A stretch of DNA of 64,000 bases from Asticcacaulis excentricus (GTDB lineage Bacteria; Pseudomonadota; Alphaproteobacteria; Caulobacterales; Caulobacteraceae). Positions 41,466-53,714 of this stretch are shown piece after piece. Below the pieces are notes generated by a model, which was not told the DNA's origin, did not search any database, and saw only the letters and a list, made by a program, of their open reading frames with translations. The DNA lies in NCBI RefSeq assembly GCF_003966695.1, contig NZ_AP018827.1, positions 1,364,001 through 1,428,000 of the forward strand. The letters run 5' to 3'. The position numbers and the translations under genes are program-made. How positions within the stretch are numbered: position 1 is the stretch's first letter; each line of letters begins with the position of its first letter.

Positions 41466-43415
41466 ATGAAACTGACATCCCTGCGCCTGACCGCCGGTCT
41501 GCTGGCCCTGACGCTGCCCCTGACGTCCCCTCTGACGGCTGAGGCCGCGCCGCGCTTTGCCGCCATCTTCGGTGACCACGCTGTGTTGCAAAGAGAGGCC
41601 CCGGTGCGGGTGTGGGGCTTTGCCGATAAGGGCGAAACGGTCACCCTGCGCATCGCCGGTCAGACGGCGACCGCAACGGCTGACGCTTCAGGCCGCTGGG
41701 AGGCGACCCTGGCCCCCCTGCCCGCAGGCGGACCTTACGAGCTAAGCCTGTCGGGTGGTGCGACGCTGAAGGACGTTCTGGTGGGCGACGTGTTCCTGTG
41801 TTCGGGGCAATCGAACATGGAATTCACCACCAAATACGCCACCAATGCCTATAACGAGATCCTCAACTCGGCCAATGACCGCATCCGCTTCGTCACGGTC
41901 GAAAAGGACGCGCAGCCCGCCGGCCCGCTGAGCGACCTGCCGAAATCACCGGCGTGGCGCGCGGTCGGACCCGAAACGACCGGCGATACCTCCGCCGTCT
42001 GCTACTACATGTCGAAAGCGCTGGCGGCGAAGACCGGTGTGCCCATCGGCATGATCCATTCGTCGTGGGGCGGCACCATGATCCAGTCGTGGCTGAGCCA
42101 ATCGACCCTGCATCAGCTCAAAAGCTATGATACCGGCCTTGAGACCCTGAAACTCTATGCCCGCGACCCGCAGGCGGCGCAAAAGGGCTGGCAGAAGGTG
42201 ACGCAAGCCTGGTGGGATACCCACGAACCGCAGGCGGCCGAAAAGCGCCAGTGGGCAAACGTGGCCTATGACGACCGCGACTGGAAGATCATGGACACGA
42301 CGCGCTTCTGGGAAGAGTCGGGCGACCCGGCCCTTGCGGGCTTTGACGGCGTGGTGTGGTATCGCAGCGAGATCACCCTGACCGCCGCGCAGGCCAGATC
42401 GGCCACCACGCTGGTGCTGGGGGCGGTGGACGATGCCGATACCACCTTCCTCAATGGTCAGGTCATAGGCTCAGGCGAAGGGTGGAACACGCCGCGCCGC
42501 TATGACATCCCTAAGGGCGTGCTAAAAGCCGGGCGCAATGTCATAGCCCTGCGCGCCGTCGATACGGGCGGCGGTGGCGGCCTGTGGGGCGACCCCAAAC
42601 CGCGCGGTCTTTACCTCAGCGATGGCAAAATTATTCAAATTCCGGAAAAATGGAAATACAAGATTTCCACGCCTATGTCGGCCCTTAGCGATGTGCCGAC
42701 CACACCGTGGCTGCCCACCTCCGGGCTGGCGACCCTGTATAACGGTATGATCGCGCCGATCGCGCCCTACACGCTCAAGGGTGTGGCCTGGTATCAGGGC
42801 GAATCCAATGCCAGCAATGCCAGGGAATACAGCCGTTTGCTGCCCGCTTTATTCGCCGACTGGCGCGCCAGCTTCCGGCAACCCGATCTTCCCGTCGTTG
42901 TCGTGCAACTGGCCAATTTCGGGCCGGTGGTGAACGGCCCGGCCCCGTCGCAATGGGCGGCCTTACGCGAATCCCAGCGCCTCAGCGTCAAGGCCGACGC
43001 GAAGACCGCTCTGGCCGTCAGCCTCGATGTGGGCGACCGCACCGACATCCATCCGACACAGAAAAAGGTGGTGGGTGAGCGCGTGGCACTGGGGATGCGC
43101 AAGGCCGCCTATGGCGAAGCGGTCGCCCTGTCGCCCGAACCCGTCTCGGCCACGCGCCGCGGCGCGGATGTGGTAATCCGGTTCCGCGACACGGGCGGCA
43201 AGCTCCTCACCTATTCGTCGGATCAGGCCATCGGTTTTGAAGCCTGCGACGGTGCCTGCCGCTATGTCAGTGCGACGGTCGAAGGCGATGCGGTGGTGCT
43301 GAAAGGGGCGGCGACGGCGAAGCAGGTCCGCTATGGCTGGGCCGACTCGCCCTACGTCAATCTCTACAACGCCAGCGACCTGCCGGTCGCCCCGTTCCAG
43401 ATCGACATCCCATAA
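41466..43415 (+). CDS. Secreted sialate O-acetylesterase-like (SGNH) enzyme
   Basis: 649 residues. A signal peptide (MKLTSLRLTAGLLALTLPLTS...) and a lead beta domain precede the SGNH block: VFLCSGQSNMEF (Ser near 116) and the C-terminal DRTDIHPTQK (catalytic Asp-x-x-His). GVAWYQGESNASN supplies the third conserved block. A beta-sandwich insertion (about residues 260-380) is typical of longer family members. In a xylan-degrading context it probably removes acetyl groups from xylan or pectin; sialic acid is only the family name. A likely operator-like AGCGCTGTCA lies near 41289-41300. Confidence 0.85.
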   Translation: MKLTSLRLTAGLLALTLPLTSPLTAEAAPRFAAIFGDHAVLQREAPVRVWGFADKGETVTLRIAGQTATATADASGRWEATLAPLPAGGPYELSLSGGATLKDVLVGDVFLCSGQSNMEFTTKYATNAYNEILNSANDRIRFVTVEKDAQPAGPLSDLPKSPAWRAVGPETTGDTSAVCYYMSKALAAKTGVPIGMIHSSWGGTMIQSWLSQSTLHQLKSYDTGLETLKLYARDPQAAQKGWQKVTQAWWDTHEPQAAEKRQWANVAYDDRDWKIMDTTRFWEESGDPALAGFDGVVWYRSEITLTAAQARSATTLVLGAVDDADTTFLNGQVIGSGEGWNTPRRYDIPKGVLKAGRNVIALRAVDTGGGGGLWGDPKPRGLYLSDGKIIQIPEKWKYKISTPMSALSDVPTTPWLPTSGLATLYNGMIAPIAPYTLKGVAWYQGESNASNAREYSRLLPALFADWRASFRQPDLPVVVVQLANFGPVVNGPAPSQWAALRESQRLSVKADAKTALAVSLDVGDRTDIHPTQKKVVGERVALGMRKAAYGEAVALSPEPVSATRRGADVVIRFRDTGGKLLTYSSDQAIGFEACDGACRYVSATVEGDAVVLKGAATAKQVRYGWADSPYVNLYNASDLPVAPFQIDIP

Positions 43416-43416
43416 C

Positions 43417-43455
43417 ACCAACGGCCGAAGAGGCTGACTGCATCCGGCCGTTGAA
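43417..43455. repeat. Interspersed palindromic repeat, copy 2 of 2
   Basis: Matches 7987-8025 at 37 of 39 positions. It lies between the acetylesterase stop (43415) and the fucosidase ribosome site. Confidence 0.75.
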
Positions 43456-43483
43456 TACCCGCTTTCTCCGCAAAAGGACTCCC

Positions 43484-45115
43484 ATGCGCCCTACCCGCCG
43501 TCAGATGCTTGGTTCCGCCGCTGCGCTCAGCGGTGCCACCCTCGCCCCCGCCACGCAGGCCGCGACGGCCCCGTTCAAGGCCAGTTGGGAGTCGCTGGGC
43601 GACGCCTATGAGACGCCGGACTGGTTCAAGGACGCCAAGCTGGGCCTGTGGTCGCACTGGGGGCCGCAGTGCGTGCCGGAAGCCGGCGACTGGTACGGAC
43701 GGCAGATGTATATGCAGGGCAATCCCTATTACGACCTGCATGTGCAACGTTATGGCCATCCGGCGCATCATGGCTTTATGGAGATCATCAACGACTGGAA
43801 GGTCACGGAATGGGACCCGGAAGGCCAGATCGCCCTCTATAAGGCCGCCGGTGCCAAATACTTTGTGTCGATGGCCAATCACCACGACAATCTCGACATG
43901 TTCGATTCGAAGTTCCACAAATGGAATTCCCTGAACGTCGGCCCGAAGATGGATATTGTCGGCCGCTGGGCAAAGGTGGCGCGCGCCGCCGGTCTGCGAT
44001 TTGGCGTGTCCAACCACGCCGCCCACGCTTGGCACTGGTGGCAGACGGCCTATGGCTACGATCCGGAAGGGCCGATGCGCGGCGTGCGCTATGACGCGGC
44101 GCGCCTGACGAAGGCCGATGGCAAGGGCAAATGGTGGGACGGCCTCGACCCGCAGGACCTTTATACCGGTCCGGCCGGGGACATGGTACCGCCCGACGGT
44201 CTGACCACGATCAAGGCGATGAACGACTATCACGATCAGCATTCGGGTCAGTGGCTGGAAACGTCGCCCAACGCCTGGTACGCCCGGCAGTGGTTGCTGC
44301 GTCAGAACGATCTGGTCGATAAATACCGGCCGGATTTTGTCTATTTCGACAATTACGGCCTGCCGCTGGAGCAGGCGGGGCTCGATGCCACGGCCTATTT
44401 CTATAACCAGAACCGCAAATGGAACGGCGGCAAGCTGGAGGCCGTCGTGACCGGCAAGAAGCTGGACGCCAGACAGAAACGCGCCATCGTCGATGATGTC
44501 GAGCGCGGCTTTTCTGACCGTCTGCGCGCGGAATACTGGCAGACCTGCACCTGCATCGGCAACTGGCACTACGACCGCGGGCTCTATGAGCGCAATGGAT
44601 ATAAAACCGCCAAGGACGTCATCCAGCGCCTCGGCGATATCGTCGCCAAGAACGGCAATATGTTGCTGTCTATCCCGCAGCGCGGCAATGGTGCCATTGA
44701 CGAAAAGGAAGTCAAAATCCTTCAGGACATGGCGGCGTGGATGACGGTGAATGGTGAGGCCATCTTTGGCACCCGCGTCTGGACGATCTACGGCGAAGGC
44801 CCGGCCCGCTTTGCCGAGGGGATGCAGAACGAACACGCGCAGAAGGGCTTTACCCACGAAGACATCCGCTACACCACCAAGGGCGGGGTGCTCTACGCGC
44901 TGGGGCAGGACTGGCCCAACAGCGGGTATATGAGCCTGACGGCCATGGCGCAGGGGTCGGCCCAGCGCAAGGGCACGGTCGAGCGGGTCGAACTGCTGGG
45001 CCACGGTCAGCCGCTGGACTTCGGCCTGTCGATCAACGGGCTGAATGTGAAGCTGCCCGACGCGCGCCCGACCTTTACGCCGGTGCTGAAGATATTCGGC
45101 ACCGGCATAGTATAA
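43484..45115 (+). CDS. Alpha-L-fucosidase (GH29), Tat-exported
   Basis: 543 residues from ATG 43484 (AAAGGAC upstream); a TTG at 43451 lies in the repeat. A Tat-like signal RPTRRQMLGSAAALSG precedes the catalytic domain: WFKDAKLGLWSHWGPQCVPE, EWYG-like DWYGRQMY, AKYFVSMANHHDNLDMFDS, LRFGVSNHAAHAWHW, and RPDFVYFDNYG, where the Asp is the likely nucleophile. It frees L-fucose from plant polysaccharide or glycan chains, which FucP and the fucose cluster can use. Confidence 0.9.
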   Translation: MRPTRRQMLGSAAALSGATLAPATQAATAPFKASWESLGDAYETPDWFKDAKLGLWSHWGPQCVPEAGDWYGRQMYMQGNPYYDLHVQRYGHPAHHGFMEIINDWKVTEWDPEGQIALYKAAGAKYFVSMANHHDNLDMFDSKFHKWNSLNVGPKMDIVGRWAKVARAAGLRFGVSNHAAHAWHWWQTAYGYDPEGPMRGVRYDAARLTKADGKGKWWDGLDPQDLYTGPAGDMVPPDGLTTIKAMNDYHDQHSGQWLETSPNAWYARQWLLRQNDLVDKYRPDFVYFDNYGLPLEQAGLDATAYFYNQNRKWNGGKLEAVVTGKKLDARQKRAIVDDVERGFSDRLRAEYWQTCTCIGNWHYDRGLYERNGYKTAKDVIQRLGDIVAKNGNMLLSIPQRGNGAIDEKEVKILQDMAAWMTVNGEAIFGTRVWTIYGEGPARFAEGMQNEHAQKGFTHEDIRYTTKGGVLYALGQDWPNSGYMSLTAMAQGSAQRKGTVERVELLGHGQPLDFGLSINGLNVKLPDARPTFTPVLKIFGTGIV

Positions 45116-45119
45116 AAGG

Positions 45120-45242
45120 TTATTTCTTGGCCGGCGACAAGGTGCCCTTGGCAAAACCCGCCTTGGCCGCCGGCTCGATCTTCACCTTTGCCGCCTTGGG
45201 TTTGCGGATTTCCTTGTTGGATTTCTTTTGTCCTTTAGCCAT
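45120..45242 (-). CDS. Small basic protein, 40 residues
   Basis: Reads MAKGQKKSNKEIRKPKAAKV and ends SPAKK, Lys-rich throughout. AAGGAC precedes the ATG. Similar short MAKGQ(K/R)xSNxE proteins occur in other alphaproteobacteria (remembered). It may bind nucleic acid; no function is known. Confidence 0.65.
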   Translation of the reverse strand: MAKGQKKSNKEIRKPKAAKVKIEPAAKAGFAKGTLSPAKK

Positions 45243-45265
45243 GGTCGGTGTCCTTATGATTATGG

Positions 45266-45454
45266 TTATTGCGGATATTGAAAGACGAGCTGGCTGGTTT
45301 GCATATCATAGATGCGCGCCTGCGTCGCCCCATGCCAGCGGCTGTGGGCGGGCAGGTGGGCCTTGGCGTGGTCGATAGCCAGATTGAGGTCCGATCCCCA
45401 CGGCACCGACGTCACTTCGGCGTCTTCGGCATTGAGGAAAAAGATTCGATACAT
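45266..45454 (-). CDS. Small hypothetical protein, 62 residues
   Basis: Starts MYRIFFLNAEDAEVTSVPWGSD with GGGAGAG upstream; the strand-rich opening and ARIYDMQTSQLVFQYPQ end look like a small folded domain. No family recognised. It lies 23 bases ahead of the 40-residue basic protein and may be cotranscribed. Confidence 0.55.
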   Translation of the reverse strand: MYRIFFLNAEDAEVTSVPWGSDLNLAIDHAKAHLPAHSRWHGATQARIYDMQTSQLVFQYPQ

Positions 45455-45704
45455 CAGGGCTCTCCCGTAAGCGCACCCCGCAAAGGTCGGGCCTTGCGGA
45501 TGGGATGCGCGTCAAAGGTGGAGGCGCCGGTTCGACGGGTCGAAACGGCACCGGGCGATCCCCCGCCGGAAAAGACCGAGACCTATCGCCGCCAAATAGA
45601 GCCGCAATGAGGCGAAATCCGGCTTTTCCACGACAGAGTCCGATTATGTTACCAAGCCTTACATGCGTCGCGCGCAATCGTGACCGCCTGAGGGCAATTC
45701 GTCA

Positions 45705-45733
45705 TTGACCCGGCGGGACCAAATCCCTATGTG
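45705..45733 (+). promoter_or_regulatory. Candidate promoter of carA
   Basis: TTGACC and TATGTG are separated by 17 bases. The predicted start would leave about a 50-base leader before carA (45792), in which ATAGGAG is the ribosome site. Confidence 0.5.
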
Positions 45734-45791
45734 TGCGGCCGTTTACCCGCAGCCCTGCCCGCCTCTGGCCTTCCTATAGGAGTTTTTGACC

Positions 45792-46964
45792 ATGACTGAT
45801 CTTCTTCCCGGTGTAACGGGGGTTCTGGTTCTGGCCGATGGCACCGTGTTTCAGGGCCTGGGCTGTGGCGCGACCGGCGATGCGCTGGGCGAGGTCTGCT
45901 TCAATACGGCCATGACCGGCTATCAGGAAATCCTCACCGATCCGTCCTATATGGATCAGATCGTCGCCTTCACCTTCCCGCACGTCGGCAATGTCGGCGT
46001 CAATCCGGAAGACGTCGAACAACTGGGCGATGATCCCCGCCGGGCCGCCAGAGGCGCGATTTTCCGCGACCTGCCGACGCCGCCCGCCAACTGGCGCTCG
46101 ACCCTCAGCTTCGATGCGTGGATGGCCTCGCGCGGCGTCGTGGGCCTCGCCGGGATCGACACGCGCGCGCTGACCAAGCGCATCCGCGAAAAGGGCATGC
46201 CGCACGGCGTGATCGCCCACAACCCCGAAGGTCAGTTCGACATCCCCGCCCTGACGCAAAAGGCCGCCGAATGGGCGGGTCTTGTCGGGCTGGATCTGGC
46301 CAAGGACGCCACCTCGACCCAGTCGGCGCAATGGACCTCCGACCTGTGGAAGTGGTCCGAAGGCCATAAGGACGGTCAGAAGGCGGACTTCGACGTCGTC
46401 GTCATCGACTATGGCGTGAAGCAGAACATCCTGCGCGCCCTGATCAGCGTCGGTGCGGCGGTAAAGATCGTCCCGGCCCAGACGCCGGCCGAAGAGATTC
46501 TGGCGATGAAGCCCGATGGCGTGCTGTTGTCCAACGGTCCGGGCGATCCGGCCGCCACCGGGGCCTATGCCGTACCGCAGATTCAGAAGCTGGTCGAAGC
46601 CGGTCTGCCGGTCTTTGGCATTTGTCTCGGCCATCAGATGCTGGCTCTGGCGCTGGGGGCGAAGACGCTCAAGATGGAACAGGGCCACCACGGCGCCAAC
46701 CACCCGGTCAAGGACCTGACCACCAACAAGGTTGAGATCGTTTCGATGAACCACGGCTTTGCGGTCGATCGCGACAGCCTGCCCTCCGGTGTCGTCGAAA
46801 CCCATGTCTCGCTGTTTGACGGCACCAACTGCGGTATCGCTCTGGCTGGCAAGCCGGTGTTCAGCGTCCAGCACCACCCCGAAGCCTCGCCCGGCCCGGT
46901 CGATTCGCTCTATCTGTTCGAGCGTTTTGCGCACTATATGCGCGACGCCAAGGTGGCGGTTTAA
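45792..46964 (+). CDS. carA: Carbamoyl-phosphate synthase small chain
   Basis: 390 residues from ATG 45792 (ATAGGAG upstream). An N-terminal CPSase domain ([24 protein letters not shown]) is followed by a class I glutamine amidotransferase: [21 protein letters not shown], the nucleophile Cys in [10 protein letters not shown], and [11 protein letters not shown] with the His/Glu. It delivers ammonia to CarB for pyrimidine and arginine synthesis. In many bacteria carB follows directly; here an AT-rich two-gene island lies between. Confidence 0.95.
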   Translation: MTDLLPGVTGVLVLADGTVFQGLGCGATGDALGEVCFNTAMTGYQEILTDPSYMDQIVAFTFPHVGNVGVNPEDVEQLGDDPRRAARGAIFRDLPTPPANWRSTLSFDAWMASRGVVGLAGIDTRALTKRIREKGMPHGVIAHNPEGQFDIPALTQKAAEWAGLVGLDLAKDATSTQSAQWTSDLWKWSEGHKDGQKADFDVVVIDYGVKQNILRALISVGAAVKIVPAQTPAEEILAMKPDGVLLSNGPGDPAATGAYAVPQIQKLVEAGLPVFGICLGHQMLALALGAKTLKMEQGHHGANHPVKDLTTNKVEIVSMNHGFAVDRDSLPSGVVETHVSLFDGTNCGIALAGKPVFSVQHHPEASPGPVDSLYLFERFAHYMRDAKVAV

Positions 46965-47030
46965 TTAATGGTGAAATTGCACTAATATCCTATTATGCTC
47001 CTCGTGTGATCCCTTTTAAGCGCAATCATC

Positions 47031-48380
47031 ATGCTTAGTGCAATTACTATCCAAAATTTCAAAAGCTATGTGAGCGCGAAGCTTCCGCTTTCGCCGCTTA
47101 CAGTTCTTATAGGTGCAAACGCATCAGGAAAGAGCAATGCTATTGAAGCAATGCGGCTACTTGCTTGGATGGCACAAGGGCAAAAGCTTTCTGCCATACA
47201 ATACGCTGTGCAAAATGGCGATAGATTTGTCAGAGGAAATATCAAAGATTTAGGTTACTGTGGAAGTTCTCTATTTGAATTAGGATGCGAGAATAAATCC
47301 GAGACATATAATTCATATAAAATACAAATAGAGAGAAGAATAGATGGGCTTCATATAGTAGAAGAAGAATTAACTTCAAATCACACTACGGTCCCGCTTT
47401 ATCGCTTAGAGCATCCTTCCATTGGGCAGGGCACTGACGTTAGCGTTTCGTACGATAATTTTGCGCGTGGAGGCAAAAAGCCTAAAATTGTTTGCAATGA
47501 CCAGCTTGCAATTTTAACGCAGTTAACGAGCCCCGCCACATTCAACTCTGAACATAAACAATCTAGAAGACTTATTCCTAGATACACAAAACATTACGAG
47601 TCACTTTTGTCTTCCATGTTGTTTCTCGACCCCGTTCCAGCGAAGATGAGAGATTATACATTCCCGTCTGATAGAATATTACAAAGCGACGGATCAAATT
47701 TGTCTGGCGTTCTGTTTGATCTATGGAATAGTGAGATGGATCTTGAAGATTTATTAGAATCCGAAAACAATATTCCAGTTGATTTAAAACCAATTCAACG
47801 CGACATTATAAGCTTTATACAAAGCCTACCGGAACAAGATATCTCAAAATTAAGCTTTATTCGCGAGCCTCGCGGCGGGGTAATGGTACAACTTACCGAA
47901 ACCTTCGGCGATGGGGAACGGAATTACGATGCATCATTACTTTCGGATGGAACTTTAAGGGTTCTAGCAATTTCTGCGGCAATGCTATCCGCAATAGAGG
48001 GAAGCATTGTAGTTATTGAAGAAATAGACAATGGTGTCCACCCCAGCCGGGCAAAGCATCTTCTGGAAAAAATTCAGCAAATTGCAGAAAAAAGAAATAT
48101 AAGAGTTCTTCTATCTACCCATAACCCAGCACTTCTAGACGCACTACCCGATTCCGCAATCCCTGACGTTGTTTTTTGCTATAGAAGTAAGGAAAATGGA
48201 TCAAGTCAATTAATAAAATTAGAGAACATTTCTGATTATCCGGAATTAATAGCTCAGGGCACGCTTGGGCACCTCGTAACCAGCGGCCTACTAGAGCGTT
48301 TTGTGAAAAATCATAAAAGTGGATTAGAAAAAAGAAACAATGCTTTGAAATGGCTTTCAGAAATTAGTAATAGAGTCTAA
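47031..48380 (+). CDS. ABC/AAA_21-type ATPase of the carA-carB island
   Basis: 449 residues. ATP-binding parts of the RecF/SMC/ABC type: IQNFKSY opening, Walker A GANASGKS (28-35), a signature-like LLSDGTLR (304-309), Walker B IVVIEEID (326-333) and a switch histidine in STHNPALLDAL (H364). The middle, about residues 90-280, is variable and unassigned. There is no TOPRIM domain, so it is not a full OLD nuclease. It is very AT-rich compared with its neighbours. The PIN gene begins two bases after its stop, so the two form one unit. A sensor or motor that controls the PIN partner is the likely role. Confidence 0.85.
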   Translation: MLSAITIQNFKSYVSAKLPLSPLTVLIGANASGKSNAIEAMRLLAWMAQGQKLSAIQYAVQNGDRFVRGNIKDLGYCGSSLFELGCENKSETYNSYKIQIERRIDGLHIVEEELTSNHTTVPLYRLEHPSIGQGTDVSVSYDNFARGGKKPKIVCNDQLAILTQLTSPATFNSEHKQSRRLIPRYTKHYESLLSSMLFLDPVPAKMRDYTFPSDRILQSDGSNLSGVLFDLWNSEMDLEDLLESENNIPVDLKPIQRDIISFIQSLPEQDISKLSFIREPRGGVMVQLTETFGDGERNYDASLLSDGTLRVLAISAAMLSAIEGSIVVIEEIDNGVHPSRAKHLLEKIQQIAEKRNIRVLLSTHNPALLDALPDSAIPDVVFCYRSKENGSSQLIKLENISDYPELIAQGTLGHLVTSGLLERFVKNHKSGLEKRNNALKWLSEISNRV

Positions 48381-48382
48381 CT

Positions 48383-48871
48383 ATGGGAGACATAATACTA
48401 ATTGACACATCAGTGTACCTGAACGTCTTAGACGTCCCGGGATGGAACCAAGACAGAAATGCTGTTTTAACAGAATTTGCGCATAGAATTAAAAATTCAG
48501 ATAATTTTTTACTTCCTATGGCAACCATATGGGAAACCGGAAATCATATAGCGGACCTCAAAACTGGTGGCCGACGTAGAGAATATGCTACAAAATTATG
48601 CAGAGATGTGCAAAAAGCATTAGACGGCGAAACCCCTTATACTCCAACCCATTTTCCCGAGCGATCCGAATTTGCGCTTTGGCTTCAAAAATTTCCTGAA
48701 TACGCAATGCGTAACAAATCCGAAATCAAAACTCGAGAAGGTATTAGCTTATCTGATCTGTCCATAATTATGGAATGGGAAAGGATGTGCGAGCTTAGTC
48801 AAGCTCAAAGAGTATTGATTTGGTCACTGGATAGCGATTTGTCAGGTTATGATCGAGCCGCCGTTATCTAA
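48383..48871 (+). CDS. PIN-like nuclease of the carA-carB island
   Basis: 162 residues. The PIN acidic set can be placed at D8 (ILIDTSVYL), E51 (ATIWETGNHI), D125 (ISLSDLSII) and D150/D152 (WSLDSDL), in the usual spacing. PIN proteins cleave RNA and often act as toxins or immune effectors. As AT-rich as the ATPase gene in front. No separate antitoxin is seen, so the ATPase may hold it inactive. The family call rests on motif order, not on a search. Confidence 0.75.
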   Translation: MGDIILIDTSVYLNVLDVPGWNQDRNAVLTEFAHRIKNSDNFLLPMATIWETGNHIADLKTGGRRREYATKLCRDVQKALDGETPYTPTHFPERSEFALWLQKFPEYAMRNKSEIKTREGISLSDLSIIMEWERMCELSQAQRVLIWSLDSDLSGYDRAAVI

Positions 48872-49043
48872 TCATACGCAAATCTTTTTGCTCCTGCACT
48901 TGCATCCCCGTCCTTAAGGCACTAAAGCACCCGCTTAGCCTGAAAACATAACAGAGCCCACAAGGGTTCATCTTCCACCGGACAGAGGCCACACGGCGTT
49001 TGCCCGAAACTTTGCGCGCGACCAGACCTGAAGAAAGACAGAC
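48872..49043. promoter_or_regulatory. carB leader
   Basis: TTGCAT (48900) and TAAAGC (48923) lie 17 bases apart and could give carB its own weak promoter. GAAGAAAG precedes the carB ATG. Composition returns to GC-rich over this stretch, marking the island's right edge. Confidence 0.35.
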
Positions 49044-52338
<3,295 letters not shown>

Positions 52339-52340
<2 letters not shown>

Positions 52341-52378
52341 CGAAGAAAGCCCCGGTGAAAACCGGGGCTTTCTTCGTT
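52339..52378 (+). terminator. Strong hairpin terminator after carB
   Basis: AACGAAGAAAGCCCCGGT and ACCGGGGCTTTCTTCGTT pair over 18 positions around a GAAA loop. It begins at the stop codon (52340). The T-rich 3' arm supports intrinsic termination in both directions. Confidence 0.9.
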
Positions 52379-52390
52379 ATAGAGCCCCTC

Positions 52391-52469
52391 TTATACCTCC
52401 CCAACTCGTTGGGGAGGGGGACCGCACGAGCCTGCTGAAAGCAGGTGAGATGCGGTGGTGGGGGTTCTT
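52391..52469. repeat. Intergenic repeat family A, copy 2
   Basis: TTATACCTCCCC, a CCCCAAC/GTTGGGG stem, GGGGGACCGCACGAG, a CCTGC/GCAGG stem, then GAGATGCGGTGGTGGGGG. Same order as at 16789. Confidence 0.75.
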
Positions 52470-52515
52470 TCTTGGTTTCAAAGTTTCAAACGGAGCGCAG
52501 GGTTAAAGATCGCAA

Positions 52516-52576
52516 GATACCCCACCACCACGCCCTTTGGGCGCGGTCCCCCTCCCCGGCATAGCCAGGGAGGTAC
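52516..52576. repeat. Intergenic repeat family A, copy 3 (inverted)
   Basis: On the minus strand it reads ACCTCCC, GGGGAGGGGGACCGCGCCC and GTGGTGGTGGGGTATC, a shorter version of copies 1 and 2, only about 50 bases from copy 2 in opposite orientation. Confidence 0.7.
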
Positions 52577-52582
52577 AGGCTC

Positions 52583-52888
52583 TTACCCCGCCTCGTCGAT
52601 CAGGCGGCGCATGGCGTCGAGATAATCGACAAAGGCCGCGCGGCCCGCTTCGGTGAGCGTGATGGTCGTTACCGGCTTCTTGCCGACAAAGGCCTTGTCC
52701 ACCGTGACATAGTTCGCCTCTTCCAGCTTGCGCACCTGCACCGACAGATTGCCGTCCGTTGATTGCGTCTTGGCTTTCAGCGTGGTGAAGTCCGCCGACC
52801 CGGCCGTCGAGAGAAAGGCCATAATGCCCAGCCTCAGTCGGCCATGAATAACGTCGTCGATACGCTCAATATTGAACTCATCCGGCAT
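52583..52888 (-). CDS. Small winged-helix transcription regulator
   Basis: 101 residues of the PF13601-like (HTH_34) group: IHGRLRLGIMAFLSTAGSADFTTLKAKTQSTDGNLSVQVRKLEEANYVTVDKAFVGKKPVTTITLTEAGRAAF, a complete ArsR/MarR-like winged helix. It is the second gene after the membrane protein gene and overlaps its reading region closely (gap of 3 bases). The pair is typical: regulator plus membrane partner. The palindrome TAAAGTACTTTA upstream of the pair may be its site. Confidence 0.85.
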   Translation of the reverse strand: MPDEFNIERIDDVIHGRLRLGIMAFLSTAGSADFTTLKAKTQSTDGNLSVQVRKLEEANYVTVDKAFVGKKPVTTITLTEAGRAAFVDYLDAMRRLIDEAG

Positions 52889-52891
52889 GTC

Positions 52892-53506
52892 TCAGCCCTC
52901 CGATGAGCGCATGAGAACCAGGCCCGGAATGGTGGCAATGAGGGTCAGGGTGATGGCATAGCCCAGCATCTGGATCGGCTGACCGCCGACAAAGGCCAGA
53001 AACGGCGCGCTGGCAAAGCTGAGCAGGCCCACGCCCGCCATCCACTTTCGGCCCGACAGGACCGAGACGACCCACCAGCCGACTCCATAGAGGATAACGA
53101 TAGCCGGCGCGATCAACGGCTGCATCTGTTCCATGGCCTTCATCCCGACTGCGGCCGCCGTCAAGGTAACGAACAGGGCGAAGATGGCAAAACCGACGCC
53201 CGACCACACCGAACCGATGGCACGGTTCATGGCATTGCCGACCCCATAGCGGCGCTTCGACGCAGCGATAGAGGCGATACACAGGACGGCATAGATGGCC
53301 GCCGCTACGCCCCAGTTCAGGGCGATGAACCACGGGTTGGGAACGGTTAGAACACCGTCCAAAATCAAATACTGAACCACGGCCGCCGCCGAGAAACAGA
53401 TGCCGGCCCAAAAGAGCGCGCCGCCGTTCATGACCGGGGCGCGCCCGCCATCCAGAGCCAGAGACTTGAGATAGTCGATGTCGCTTTTGAGTGCGTTAGA
53501 GTCCAT
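52892..53506 (-). CDS. Multi-pass membrane protein paired with the HTH regulator
   Basis: 204 residues with about six hydrophobic helices after a short cytoplasmic lead (MDSNALKSDIDYLKSLALDGGR). It lies 3 bases ahead of the regulator gene. No transport motif recognised. Such proteins may sense envelope or nutrient state for the regulator. Confidence 0.7.
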   Translation of the reverse strand: MDSNALKSDIDYLKSLALDGGRAPVMNGGALFWAGICFSAAAVVQYLILDGVLTVPNPWFIALNWGVAAAIYAVLCIASIAASKRRYGVGNAMNRAIGSVWSGVGFAIFALFVTLTAAAVGMKAMEQMQPLIAPAIVILYGVGWWVVSVLSGRKWMAGVGLLSFASAPFLAFVGGQPIQMLGYAITLTLIATIPGLVLMRSSEG

Positions 53507-53597
53507 TGGGTTTGCCCCTCCATAAGGCAGCGTTTGATGTCGTCAGGGCCCTCTGTGTGAGCGGCCTGAGCTTGTTATGAATGAAGCGCTTTATTTT

Positions 53598-53609
53598 GTA
53601 AAGTACTTT
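53598..53609. promoter_or_regulatory. Palindrome between the divergent membrane/HTH and peptidase genes
   Basis: TAAAGTACTTTA is a perfect 12-base palindrome in the 208-base gap between the minus-strand pair and the plus-strand S9 peptidase. A site for the HTH_34-type regulator is the simplest reading. Confidence 0.5.
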
Positions 53610-53714
53610 ATGCGTATCCGTCATTACATTTTCGTAAGATTGCCCTCCGGGCTTGCCAAAGGGGCCAAAGCCGAGGTTAGTTTCAGACAAAACCAACCGC
53701 GGGAAACCCTCCAC

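Noticed and set aside
47031-48380. OLD/Gabija-type nuclease ATPase
   Set aside because: No TOPRIM segment follows the ATPase; the chain ends about 85 residues after the switch histidine, and the partner is PIN-like, not a UvrD-type helicase.
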